A DNA stretch of 64,000 nt from Pelobacter sp. UBA6093 (GCA_002435955.1 DIWZ01000014.1:2990-66989); one strand, 5' to 3'. Numbered from the stretch's first letter, positions 56,563-64,000 are shown. A program made the numbers and translations. The notes: a model not told the origin generated them from the sequence alone.

Positions 56563-56579
56563 TTGGCACACTCGTTGCG
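56563..56579 (+). promoter_or_regulatory. sigma-54 (-24/-12) promoter for csbD
   Basis: TTGGCAC-N5-TTGC, with the GG and GC dinucleotides 12 bases apart, matches the YTGGCACG-N4-TTGCW consensus at every core position. Confidence 0.8.
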
Positions 56580-56729
56580 ATACATCTCCATGGCAGATCA
56601 CAAGATCGGCCGCATTGCCTGCGACATTCGAGCGACTGTCATGCAAGGGTGATACGCCGTGGCGATGAACGCCAAGAGTTGGCGGAAGTGGCGGGGCATG
56701 GTTTATCCCCAGGCCCGAGAGGAGTAATC

Positions 56730-56909
56730 ATGAAAACAGGCAGCAGGGACAAGATGGAAGGAACGTTCCACAAAGTAAAGGGCAAAATTAAGGAGCTCGC
56801 CGGGAAACTTGGCGATAATCCCAAGTTGGAAGCTGAGGGCACCATTGAAAAAGCAGGTGGAAAAGTTCAGGAAAAGGTCGGAAAAGCCAAGAAGATTTTA
56901 GGGAAATAG
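56730..56909 (+). CDS. CsbD-family stress protein
   Basis: 59 residues from MKTGSRDKMEG, with AGAGGAG five bases before the ATG. The sequence EGTFHKVKGKIKELAGKLGD and AEGTIEKAGGKVQEKVGKAKK is the CsbD repeat pattern (small helical, Gly/Lys-rich). CsbD proteins are induced by general stress in many bacteria; their molecular role is unclear. Preceded by a sigma-54 promoter, which suggests control by the adjacent PAS activator. Confidence 0.9.
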   Translation: MKTGSRDKMEGTFHKVKGKIKELAGKLGDNPKLEAEGTIEKAGGKVQEKVGKAKKILGK

Positions 56910-57083
56910 CAACATCTGCCTAACAAGCATTGGTGTCTTTGGTTGCGGTGTACTGGGCACGGCTGGGTACCTGCTTGAGGGTCAGGCGCAAGCCCAGGCA
57001 ATGAGGTGGTGGGAACGTTGTTGGCCAAGCTCGGGTGATGCTCTGGTCGACAGTGCAAGCGGACTATCAGAAGGGAGGAGCGT

Positions 57084-57230
57084 ATGTTGTGGACGATTGC
57101 TGTAATACTCATCATTCTGTGGTTACTGGGGCTTGTGAGCAGTTACACGCTGGGCGGTTTTATTCACATTCTGCTGGTCCTTGGCCTTATCGTTTTGATC
57201 GTTGGGGTCGTCCAGGGACGAAGAATATGA
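57084..57230 (+). CDS. lmo0937/DUF5670-like tiny membrane protein
   Basis: 48 residues. GGGAGGAG lies just before the ATG. Two membrane segments: MLWTIAVILIILWLLGLVSS and a GGFIHILLVLGLIVLIVGVVQG stretch. The layout (LWxIAVILxxLWLLGxxxSYTLGGxIHxLLVLAxIVxL) matches the lmo0937 family, common in stress-related gene sets. Function unknown. Confidence 0.85.
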   Translation: MLWTIAVILIILWLLGLVSSYTLGGFIHILLVLGLIVLIVGVVQGRRI

Positions 57231-57325
57231 TTTTTGGGGGGCAGAAATACAGCGAACTTCAATAGGGGGAAGACGCTGAGCTCAAGCCGCAGGCTTGATA
57301 CTCATGGATGAAAGGGGTGAGCGAA

Positions 57326-57481
57326 ATGTTAGGTGTTATTTTGATTATCCTCTTGGTTTTGCTGCTTCTGGGTGCACTGCCCACGTGGCCTCATAGCCGG
57401 CAGTGGGGTTACTATCCAAGTGGCGCGCTGGGCTTGATCCTTGTGATTCTGATCATTTTGTTGTTGTTGGGTCGGATTTAG
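57326..57481 (+). CDS. DUF3309-like tiny membrane protein
   Basis: 51 residues. MLGVILIILLVLLLLGALPT, then WPHSRQWGYYPSGALGLILV and a final hydrophobic run ending LLLGRI, the DUF3309 pattern. Preceded by GGGGTGAGCGAA. Two membrane segments. Function unknown; usually found next to similar small stress-associated membrane proteins, as here. Confidence 0.85.
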   Translation: MLGVILIILLVLLLLGALPTWPHSRQWGYYPSGALGLILVILIILLLLGRI

Positions 57482-57599
57482 GGTCCGAAACGTCTGCTGT
57501 CATGTTCGGAAAAGGGATCATTCCCTCGCCTTGCAGGCAGAGGCAGGAACGGCTCTATCAGGCCGGTTGCGAAAAGCGAAGCAAGGAGGTGAATGAGTT

Positions 57600-57791
57600 A
57601 TGCCGTTAATTAATGTCATAGTGGTCCTGATCGTGGTCGGATTTCTTTTATGGCTTGTCAACCGATTCATCCCCATGGCGGGATCCATCAAGTCCATTTT
57701 GAATGCCGTTGTGGTCATTGTCGTGATTTTGTGGCTCTTGAACATTTTCGGTATTTTCAATTATTTCTCCAACATCCAGGTTGGAAGGTAA
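57600..57791 (+). CDS. Thivi_2564-like small membrane protein
   Basis: 63 residues with an excellent ribosome binding site (AAGGAGGTG, eight bases before the ATG). Two hydrophobic segments, INVIVVLIVVGFLLWLVNRF and LNAVVVIVVILWLLNIFGIF, separated by PMAGSIKSI. This matches the Thivi_2564 family of small membrane proteins. Third in a row of tiny membrane proteins behind csbD. Confidence 0.8.
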   Translation: MPLINVIVVLIVVGFLLWLVNRFIPMAGSIKSILNAVVVIVVILWLLNIFGIFNYFSNIQVGR

Positions 57792-57893
57792 GCCGTCGCT
57801 TTTAAAGTTTGATACAGGCATGACGAAACCAGGCTTTCCGGCAAAACGGCGATGTTTGGTTCCGCAATTTCTATTTGTCTCAGGGCAACACCA

Positions 57894-58214
57894 ATGATTG
57901 ACGCGACCATAAAATTTACAGTGTCAAATGAAAAACGGAAAGAAGTCCTCCAGACTTTCATGGAGATCCTTGCCCCGATTCGGCGTGAAAAGGGCTGCAT
58001 AAGCTGCAATTGCTACGTGGATGTTGAGTCTGATAACACCTTTTTCTTTAAGGAGGAGTGGCGAACTGGTGAGGACCTGGACACCCATTTGCGGTCTGCC
58101 CACTTTGGTGTTCTGATCGGAGCAATGAGACTTCTGAGCCAGGACCCGGAGATCAGATTCAATACCATTGCTTCTACCGTGGGGGCGGAGGCGATAAACG
58201 CCGCGCGGGTATAG
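57894..58214 (+). CDS. antibiotic biosynthesis monooxygenase (ABM) domain protein
   Basis: 106 residues from MIDATIKFTVSNEKR; an upstream Met is possible. Dimeric alpha-beta barrel motif: EVLQTFMEILAPIRREKGCISCNCYVDVESDNTFFFKEEWRTGEDLDTHLRSAHF. Related proteins include quinol monooxygenases and heme-degrading enzymes, but many are of unknown activity. The stop codon lies at the edge of a duplicated hairpin repeat. Confidence 0.85.
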   Translation: MIDATIKFTVSNEKRKEVLQTFMEILAPIRREKGCISCNCYVDVESDNTFFFKEEWRTGEDLDTHLRSAHFGVLIGAMRLLSQDPEIRFNTIASTVGAEAINAARV

Positions 58215-58264
58215 TTAGTGTCCATCCGTTAGTGTCCATCCGGAAACTATGGATGGTCACTAAC
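58214..58264. repeat. duplicated GTTAGTGTCCATCC hairpin
   Basis: GTTAGTGTCCATCC occurs twice in tandem (58214-58227, 58228-58241) and faces GGATGGTCACTAAC (58251-58264), its near-perfect inverse. This looks like two element ends joined with the interior missing. The first ten bases equal the outer end of the element at 12132-12260. Confidence 0.75.
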
Positions 58265-58306
58265 TTAAGCAGTCTGAAAGTCCACTTCCAACCGAGGCGG
58301 GACAAG

Positions 58307-59230
58307 ATGACATCAGGCAAGCATTCCTTTCTCCGGTTTATAGTCAGCGTTGCAGTTCTCTTAATTGCCGGGTTCGCTTTGGCTGCCGAAAAGCCTCGGC
58401 ATGCCGAGGAGCTCCTGCTCGATGCCTATAACAGGAACATAACCAGGCTGGAGACAAGTCCTTTCGGCCTGCCGCTTTTTCTGGAGTCTTTTGAGCAAGG
58501 CGACAGAGTGCATGTGGATGTCTACGGAATCTTCGATTATCCCTTCAGCAGCATTGTTCAGGCGCTCAGCGTTCCGGCTAACTGGTGCGATATCGTATCC
58601 CTCCATCCTAATACCAAGGCGTGTACCTACCAGAAACCTGGTGACAACTGGCTGCTGACCTTTTATCTCGGCCGCAAAATCTATCAACCCCCGGAAGACA
58701 CGCGTCAGGCCATGTACCATTTCAGGGTGGTTGATCTGCGCAAAGCATATCTGGATATCATCCTCTCAGCCGATGTCGGTCCTCTCGGCACCAATGACCA
58801 CAAGCTGCGTTTCGCGGCGGTGCCCCTTGACGGGGGGAGGACTTTCGTTCACGTCACTTATGCATATAACGACAGTTTTACGCTTAACCTTGCTGAAAAG
58901 ATTTATTTTTCGACCCTTGGTCGGGGCAAGGTCGGGTTCACGGTGACCGGCACCGACCAAAACGGCAAGCCTGTCTATATTGGCGGAGCTCGCGGCGCGA
59001 TCGAGCGCAACGCTGTCCGGTACTATTTCGCGATCCAGTCCTTCATGCATGCGTTGCGCTATCCTGAAGAAAAGCGGTTCAATGTGCGAATCAGGGAGTG
59101 GTATGATCTTACCGACCGCTATCGCAGGCAGCTCTTTGAGCTGGACAAGGACGACTATATCTCATTCAAGACCAAAGAACATGAGCACCAGCTTACGCTT
59201 CAGGGGCGCATCGGAGCGGATCTCAAGTAA
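58307..59230 (+). CDS. secreted protein of unknown function
   Basis: 307 residues from MTSGKHSFLRF. A signal peptide (FIVSVAVLLIAGFALA, cleavage near ALA-A) indicates export. The mature protein is mixed alpha/beta with many aromatic residues (YNRNITRLETSPFGLPLFLES, VYGIFDYPFSSIVQAL, LSADVGPLGTND, FVHVTYAYNDSF) and a charged C-terminus. I do not recognise the family. The pattern DYPFSSIVQALSVPANWCDIV slightly recalls START/cyclase-like folds, but this is weak. It sits between the ABM gene and the GH13 gene on the same strand. Confidence 0.65.
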   Translation: MTSGKHSFLRFIVSVAVLLIAGFALAAEKPRHAEELLLDAYNRNITRLETSPFGLPLFLESFEQGDRVHVDVYGIFDYPFSSIVQALSVPANWCDIVSLHPNTKACTYQKPGDNWLLTFYLGRKIYQPPEDTRQAMYHFRVVDLRKAYLDIILSADVGPLGTNDHKLRFAAVPLDGGRTFVHVTYAYNDSFTLNLAEKIYFSTLGRGKVGFTVTGTDQNGKPVYIGGARGAIERNAVRYYFAIQSFMHALRYPEEKRFNVRIREWYDLTDRYRRQLFELDKDDYISFKTKEHEHQLTLQGRIGADLK

Positions 59231-59252
59231 GTGTCCGGTCATCCCAACATTT

Positions 59253-59387
59253 TACCTTGGTGTTGGGCAGTCAATGAAGGCGCCGTGTGCAGTTGTCATC
59301 CGGCGTCACGGTGGAAGGGTGTGGGCCGAATGTAAACCGGTTGAGGCGACCTGCTTTTTCACCATGAAGTTAATTGGGAAGGCATGA
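59253..59387 (+). pseudogene. C-terminal remnant of a sensor histidine kinase
   Basis: About 44 codons read as YLGVGQSMK..., VVIRRHGGRVWAECKPVEAT and CFFTMKLI-stop. This follows the end of HATPase_c domains (G-x-GLGL...I-x2-HGGRIWAES-x-G-x-GT-x-F-x-FTLP). The rest of the kinase is absent and upstream sequence does not continue the homology, so it is an eroded fragment. Confidence 0.6.
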
Positions 59388-59405
59388 AACGGGGAGGATC
59401 TTTCC

Positions 59406-61193
59406 ATGGGCGATAGAGCAAAGATCACCGGCATGGGAGCGATCCGTCACTCAGGAGGGGTTGCGTTTCGCGTCTGGGCACCTCATGCAAAGCGCGTATC
59501 CGTCATTGGCTCGTTCAACGAATGGGACCCCGACAAACATCCCATGCAAGCCGAGGAGAGCGGCTACTGGTACGCTGATGTGTCAGAAGCCCATGTCGGC
59601 GACCAGTACAAGTTCCAGCTGACCACGGAGAAAGGCGACTACCAGCGCATCGACCCTTATGCCCGCGAGGTGACCAGTTCGGTGGGCAACGCTGTTGTCC
59701 ACGACCCTCATTTTGATTGGGAAGGCGACGATTTCCAACTCGCGCCGTGGAACGAGCTGGTCATCTACGAACTGCATATCGGCACCTTTGGTGACCAGGA
59801 GGATGTCAATCAGGCGGGCGAGTTCCCGTCCGTGTCGGCGCGCCTGGACCATTTGAAAAGGCTGGGCGTCAATGCGCTCCAGATTATGCCGGTGGGCGAG
59901 TTTGCGGGCGAAAGATCGTGGGGCTACAACCCTGCTCACATTTTCTCGGTCGAGAATGCTTACGGAGGCCCGTTGGCGTTCAAGCAGTTCGTCAAACGCG
60001 CACACCAGGAAGGCATGGCGGTGATCCTGGACGTTGTTTACAACCACCTGGGTCCGAGCGACCTCGATCTTTGGCAGTTCGATGGCTGGTGCGAGAACGA
60101 TCGTGGCGGCATCTACTTCTACAACGACCACCGGGCCCATACGCCGTGGGGAGAAACCCGACCCGATTACGGTCGCGACGAGGTCCGTCATTACCTCCGC
60201 GATAACGTCCTGATGTGGCTTGAGGAATACCACGTTGACGGCATCCGTTTTGACTGCACCCAATTCATTCGCACCATCAGCGGATCCGACGAGCATGATC
60301 TGCCGGAGGGATGGAGCCTGCTCCAGTGGATCAATAGCCAGGTGGCGCAGAAATTTCCCGGTCGGATCACCATTGCCGAGGATCTGCAGAACAACAGGTG
60401 GCTTACCAGGGACGTTGGCGCCGGGGGAGCCGGGTTCGGCGCGCAGTGGGACGCTATGTTCGTCCACCCCATCCGCCAGGCGGTCATCACTCCGCAGGAC
60501 CAGGAACGATCCCTTGCCGCCATCCGCGAGGCTATTGTCTACCGCTACAACGATGATGCCTTTGACCGGGTCATCTACAGTGAATCGCACGACGAGGTGG
60601 CGAACGGCAAGTCCCGTGTGCCCCAGGAGATCAGCCCGAACGACCCCACTGGATGGTATGCACGCAAACGCTCGACGCTGGCCGCCGCCATGGTCTTTAC
60701 CGCCCCGGGTATCCCCATGATCTTCCAGGGCCAGGAATTTCTCGAAGGAGGATGGTTTCGCGACACGGTTCCGGTCGATTGGGACCAGCGGGATGAGTTT
60801 CATGGCATCGTGCGCCTCTACCGCGATCTCATCCGATTGCGAATCAACCACTCCGGCTTTACCCGTGGCCTCTGCGGGCAGTTCACCCAGGTCTTTCACT
60901 TGAATGAAGAACGCAAGGTTATCGCCTTCCACCGCTGGGACAAGGGCGGCCCGGCGGATGATGTCGTGGTCGTCGCCAACTTTTCCCACCAGCCCCAGGA
61001 TGATTACATCATCGGTTTCCCGACCTCAGGGACCTGGACTCTCTTGTTCAACAGCGATTGGCAAGGCTACAACGACGACTTCCAAAGTCATCCGAGTACC
61101 AACGTCGTTGCCGAACCGGGTAAGTATGACGGCATGTCCTGCCACGGTACGCTTTCCATTGGTCCTTACAGTGTGCTGATCTTTTCGCAATGA
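59406..61193 (+). CDS. GH13 alpha-glucan enzyme with N-terminal CBM48
   Basis: 595 residues. CBM48 (about 15-100: GGVAFRVWAPHAKRVSVIGSFNEWD) precedes the (beta/alpha)8 barrel. GH13 regions: I DVVYNH (209-214), II GIRFDC with nucleophile D283, III TIAEDL with acid E325, IV ESHDE with D396. The order and YELHIGTFG resemble branching enzymes and maltooligosyl-trehalose trehalohydrolases; the short C-terminal beta domain is present. Activity on glycogen-like glucan is likely, branching versus debranching is open. No glg or tre genes are adjacent. Confidence 0.85.
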   Translation: MGDRAKITGMGAIRHSGGVAFRVWAPHAKRVSVIGSFNEWDPDKHPMQAEESGYWYADVSEAHVGDQYKFQLTTEKGDYQRIDPYAREVTSSVGNAVVHDPHFDWEGDDFQLAPWNELVIYELHIGTFGDQEDVNQAGEFPSVSARLDHLKRLGVNALQIMPVGEFAGERSWGYNPAHIFSVENAYGGPLAFKQFVKRAHQEGMAVILDVVYNHLGPSDLDLWQFDGWCENDRGGIYFYNDHRAHTPWGETRPDYGRDEVRHYLRDNVLMWLEEYHVDGIRFDCTQFIRTISGSDEHDLPEGWSLLQWINSQVAQKFPGRITIAEDLQNNRWLTRDVGAGGAGFGAQWDAMFVHPIRQAVITPQDQERSLAAIREAIVYRYNDDAFDRVIYSESHDEVANGKSRVPQEISPNDPTGWYARKRSTLAAAMVFTAPGIPMIFQGQEFLEGGWFRDTVPVDWDQRDEFHGIVRLYRDLIRLRINHSGFTRGLCGQFTQVFHLNEERKVIAFHRWDKGGPADDVVVVANFSHQPQDDYIIGFPTSGTWTLLFNSDWQGYNDDFQSHPSTNVVAEPGKYDGMSCHGTLSIGPYSVLIFSQ

Positions 61194-61570
61194 TAGGTGC
61201 AGCTGTTTTACCCATGTTTCAGCTCCTTTTGGGCTCTTGGCTACGACTATGAACCTTGATGGCGTCGCAAAAAGTCCGCCCTGCGGCGTTACGGCGTTTT
61301 TTCAGAACTTCGACATACTATATGTATGCCTTCACCCCTGAAAAAACACCAAGCCTTGTAGGACGAAATTTTTCTTAGCCATCCTATAAGTTTTTGCGAA
61401 TGCATCAACCTTCAAACGAGGTAAAATCGGTTCTCAAACATCCAGATTTTTGCTTCGGCCCGGATAGGCCGTAGCTGATTTCACGGCGCAGGACGATATT
61501 CCCAAAAGTGGGTATAGGTGCTGCAGCGTCTCTGTGTCGCAATGCAATGATTGGAGGGACCCAAAAGACT
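61194..61570. other. intergenic region occupied by a palindromic repeat
   Basis: About 380 bases without a supportable gene; the middle 150 bases are the palindromic element at 61256-61408. A GGAGGG at 61553-61558 probably serves the next gene. Confidence 0.6.
61256..61408. repeat. 153-bp palindromic MITE-like element
   Basis: Ends TTGATGGCGTCGCAAAAA and TTTTTGCGAATGCATCAA are inverted with 15 of 18 matches. Inner arms GTTTTTTCAG and CTGAAAAAAC also pair, and the centre is CATAC-TATAT-GTATG. A matching end occurs at 56346-56392. Confidence 0.75.
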
Positions 61571-62704
61571 ATGGCTGACGAGACTAACGGGCAGAGCAGG
61601 GAGCAGGTCAAACTGGAGCGTAGGGCATTTCTCACGGTGCTCGTTGTGGTGACCCTGCTGTTTCTTTTCCTGCTCAAACCATTTTTTGGTGCGATATTCT
61701 GGGCGTGCATCATCGGCCTGATTTTTCATCCCCTGCACCGCCGTTTTCTTAAGCTCTGGGGGCCGCGGCCCAATCTGGCGGCGCTGGCCACGTTGATGGT
61801 TTGCATGGTCATCGGCATCATTCCGTTGGTATTCGTTGTGGGCTCATTTTTTCAAGAAGGCGCCGGCCTGTACCAGCGCCTGGAGAGCGGAGATCTTGAT
61901 CTTGGCAGTCGTGTCGAACAAATTCGAGACGCGTTTCCAACGGCCAGGAGGCTTCTGGAAGGTTTGAATTTCGACCTGAACATGGCCAAGGATCAACTCT
62001 CCAAGGCGGCTCTCACCGCCAGTCGTTACATCACCCAGCACGCCGTGCAGATTGGTCAGGGTACCATCCAGTTCTTCGTCAGCCTTGGCCTGATGCTCTA
62101 CGTGGCGTTTTTCATGCTGCGCGACGGGCGTAAACTGATAGATCTGCTGGTCCGCGCCCTGCCGCTGGGGGATGAACGGGAACACCTGCTTTTTGACAAA
62201 TTCGCCGAGGTTGCCCGGGCAACCGTTAAAGGCAATCTGGTGGTCGCCGCCTCCCAAGGGGCGTTGGGCGGGATTATCTTCTGGATCCTCGGCATTCCGG
62301 GCGCGCTGTTATGGGGGGTGGTGATGGCTGTGCTGTCTCTGATCCCGGTGGTCGGGGCTGCCTTGATCTGGGGACCGGTCGCGATCTACCTGTTCGCCAT
62401 CGGTGAATGGGTTCAGGGGCTGATTCTGGCGGGATTTGGGGCGGGTGTCATCGGCCTGGTCGATAACATTCTGCGCCCGATTCTGGTGGGGCGCGACACG
62501 AAGCTGCCCGACTATATCGTTCTGCTGTCGACGCTTGGCGGCTTTATTCTGTTCGGCATGAGTGGCTTCGTGATTGGTCCGTTGATCGCGGCCCTGTTTG
62601 TGGCATTCTGGGAAATTTTCATGCGGGAATTCAATGCGCCGCAAACTTCGATACCGAAGGATGCATCCGTTGCGGATGAAGCGCATGTCGATGAGCAGGG
62701 ATGA
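61571..62704 (+). CDS. AI-2E family transporter (PerM/TqsA-like permease)
   Basis: 377 residues from MADETNGQSREQ; the nearest GGAGGG is 12 bases upstream, rather far, and an ATG at 61547 is an alternative. About eight membrane segments: paired N-terminal helices (AFLTVLVVVTLLFLFLLKPFFGAIFWACIIGLIF), a soluble loop (about 95-150) and the conserved C-terminal block GIPGALLWGVVMAVLSLIPVVGAALIWGPVAIYL and ILRPILVGRDTKLPDYIVLLSTLGG. Members export AI-2 or act as Na+/H+ antiporters; the substrate is unknown here. Confidence 0.88.
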   Translation: MADETNGQSREQVKLERRAFLTVLVVVTLLFLFLLKPFFGAIFWACIIGLIFHPLHRRFLKLWGPRPNLAALATLMVCMVIGIIPLVFVVGSFFQEGAGLYQRLESGDLDLGSRVEQIRDAFPTARRLLEGLNFDLNMAKDQLSKAALTASRYITQHAVQIGQGTIQFFVSLGLMLYVAFFMLRDGRKLIDLLVRALPLGDEREHLLFDKFAEVARATVKGNLVVAASQGALGGIIFWILGIPGALLWGVVMAVLSLIPVVGAALIWGPVAIYLFAIGEWVQGLILAGFGAGVIGLVDNILRPILVGRDTKLPDYIVLLSTLGGFILFGMSGFVIGPLIAALFVAFWEIFMREFNAPQTSIPKDASVADEAHVDEQG

Positions 62705-62828
62705 GCAGCGTAGGACTTGGCACAGGTTCACGGCGGCCGAGTTCGTCGCTGTACCGGTCACGGACAGACCCCTGGTTCAGGCAGAAGTTTTCAGCGGTTG
62801 TTGGAGATAGGGCAGGGGGAAGGGAGGC

Positions 62829-64000
62829 TCAAGCTGTCGCCTGGCGTTTTCCCCGTGGCAGGGACAGCGACAGGACAGCCGCCGCCAGCAGCAGGGCCAC
62901 CGAGGTCCACAAACAACCGGTCAGCCCGGCCAACTGGAAGATGATGCCGGAAAGCAGGGTGCCGACCAGCCGCCCGGCGGCGTTGGCCATGTAGTAAAAG
63001 CCAACCGTGAGAGCCACCTCGTCGCTCTCGGTGTAGGCCAGCACCAGGTAGCTGTGCACTGCCGAATTCAAGGCGAAAATTATGCCGAACAGGGCCAGTC
63101 CCGCCACCACCGTCAGCCAGGGCGAGAGCCCGGCATGCACCCCGACGGCGATCAGTCCGGTCAACCCGGCCAGGGCAAAGGCACCCAGGCTTGCCGTGCC
63201 CCCTTGCGGGGTGCCGCCGGCGAGTCCGCGATTCAGCAATTTGGGAGCCAGTGATTGCACACCGCCGTAGCCGATCACCCACAGGGCCAAAAACCCGCCC
63301 ACCTCAGCATGGCTCCAGCCGAGACTGGCCGACAGAAACACCGGCAGTCCGACCACGAACCAGACATCGCGTGAGCCGAACAGGAACAGCCGTGCCGCCG
63401 AAAGCAGATTTATATTGCGGCTTTTGGAGAGGATTTGGTTAAATTTGACCTTTTTCTTCGATCTGCCCATCTCCCGCGGCAGGGAGATGACCGAACCCAG
63501 CAGTACCAGCGCCAGGCCGCCCGCCATGACCAGCAGCGCCGTCTTAAAGCCGAGCCAGACAAGGAGCACCCCGCCGAGGAAAAAGCCCGCCCCCTTGAGG
63601 GCGTTCTTCGAGCCGGTGAGAATCGCCACCCACTTGAACAGCGTGCCCTGGGCATCCTCGGGGATCAGCACCTTGATGGCGCTTTTCGAGCTCATCTTGG
63701 TCAGATCCTTGGCGATCCCCGACAGCGCCTGGGCTCCCATCACATAAGCCACCGACAGGGCGACGGACCAGCCCGGATCGAGCAGGGCCAGCGCACAAAG
63801 CGCCACCACCTGCAAAGCCAGGCCGGCGAACAGGGTGATTTTAAGACCCATGTGGGTGGCGATCCAGCCGCCGACCAGATTGGTGACCACACCGAAGAAT
63901 TCGTAAAGCAGAAACAGGAAGGCGATCTGCACCGGGCTGTAACCCAGCTCGTGAAAGTGCAGCAGCACCAGCATGCGCAGCGCGCCGTCGGTGAGGGTGA
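62829..64000 (-). CDS. arsJ: organoarsenical efflux MFS transporter ArsJ (partial)
   Basis: At least 389 residues; the frame is still open at the window end, so the N-terminus is missing. The sequence TLTDGALRMLVLLHFHELGY and LFLLYEFFGVVTNLVGGWIA is the ArsJ signature, followed by MGAQALSGIAKDLTKMSSKSAIK and LFGSRDVWFVVGLPVFL. ArsJ exports 1-arseno-3-phosphoglycerate made by a companion glyceraldehyde-3-phosphate dehydrogenase; that gene would be expected beyond 64000. About twelve membrane segments. Convergent with the AI-2E gene. Confidence 0.85.
   Translation of the reverse strand, partial: TLTDGALRMLVLLHFHELGYSPVQIAFLFLLYEFFGVVTNLVGGWIATHMGLKITLFAGLALQVVALCALALLDPGWSVALSVAYVMGAQALSGIAKDLTKMSSKSAIKVLIPEDAQGTLFKWVAILTGSKNALKGAGFFLGGVLLVWLGFKTALLVMAGGLALVLLGSVISLPREMGRSKKKVKFNQILSKSRNINLLSAARLFLFGSRDVWFVVGLPVFLSASLGWSHAEVGGFLALWVIGYGGVQSLAPKLLNRGLAGGTPQGGTASLGAFALAGLTGLIAVGVHAGLSPWLTVVAGLALFGIIFALNSAVHSYLVLAYTESDEVALTVGFYYMANAAGRLVGTLLSGIIFQLAGLTGCLWTSVALLLAAAVLSLSLPRGKRQATA

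Larger units (their letters stand above)
56346..56729. other. intergenic and leader region of csbD
   Basis: About 380 bases with the palindromic repeat at its left end and the sigma-54 promoter near 56570; the transcript leader would be about 140 bases. ORFs here show no coding signal. Confidence 0.5.

Noticed and set aside
56950..56980. Second sigma-54 promoter (TTGG...TTGCG) upstream of the lmo0937-like gene
   Set aside because: The GG and GC elements are 13 rather than 12 bases apart and the -24 box lacks CAC.
56918..57083. Open frame reading VFGCGVLGTAGYLLEGQAQA before the lmo0937-like gene
   Set aside because: No start codon or ribosome binding site and no recognisable family; too short to support as gene or remnant.

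Overview
The window looks like a chromosomal segment of a GC-rich anaerobic deltaproteobacterium of the Desulfuromonadales type (Geobacter, Desulfuromonas, Pelobacter/Syntrophotalea). This is inferred from gene content and gene order: rubrerythrin, carD-ispD-ispF-glnS-cysS, CIRCE-controlled hrcA-grpE-dnaK-dnaJ, an Mrp/MBH-type antiporter operon, and sigma-54 regulation. No rRNA or tRNA gene, CRISPR array, intact insertion sequence or phage module was seen.

Layout. 1-5.9 kb: tautomerase, cmoA-cmoB (tRNA wobble-U modification), a small secreted protein, a zinc-ribbon protein, rubrerythrin, and a trkH-trkA potassium uptake pair. 5.9-16.8 kb: housekeeping genes, almost all on the minus strand: uvrA, pdxA, surA, a parvulin lipoprotein, mfd and nadA. 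16.8-19.1 kb: tatA, a truncated tatC remnant and a two-gene ABC-2 exporter, all on the plus strand. 19.1-24 kb: a more AT-rich glycan/envelope block (LPG-synthase-like membrane protein, methyltransferase, GT2 glycosyltransferase, GT39-like membrane protein). Its first three genes lie between long imperfect inverted repeats. 24-40.6 kb: uvrB, cysS, glnS, ispF, ispD, carD, a TPR/periplasmic-binding protein, dnaJ, dnaK, grpE, hrcA, hemW and a UspA protein. 40.6-48.3 kb: an eleven-gene Mrp/MBH-like cation antiporter operon with three large antiporter subunits and no hydrogenase genes in view. 48.5-52.6 kb: a nitrilase-family amidase, an anchored proline-rich protein, trxB and comM.

52.6-54.4 kb holds a hipBA toxin-antitoxin module inserted at the 3' end of comM. 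It is bracketed by exact 61-bp direct repeats of the comM tail, and the displaced original tail is still readable downstream of hipA. From 54.6 kb on there is a stress-like cluster: a PAS/sigma-54 activator, a -24/-12 promoter in front of csbD, three tiny membrane proteins, an ABM-domain protein, a secreted protein of unknown function, a histidine-kinase remnant, a GH13 glucan enzyme and an AI-2E-family permease. The window ends inside an ArsJ-like organoarsenical exporter.

The items that most deserve a second look are the comM/hipBA duplication, the sigma-54 promoter and its adjacent activator, the truncated tatC, the hydrogenase-less MBH-like operon whose antiporter subunits have lost different channel lysines, and several palindromic MITE-like repeats, two families of which occur at two places each.
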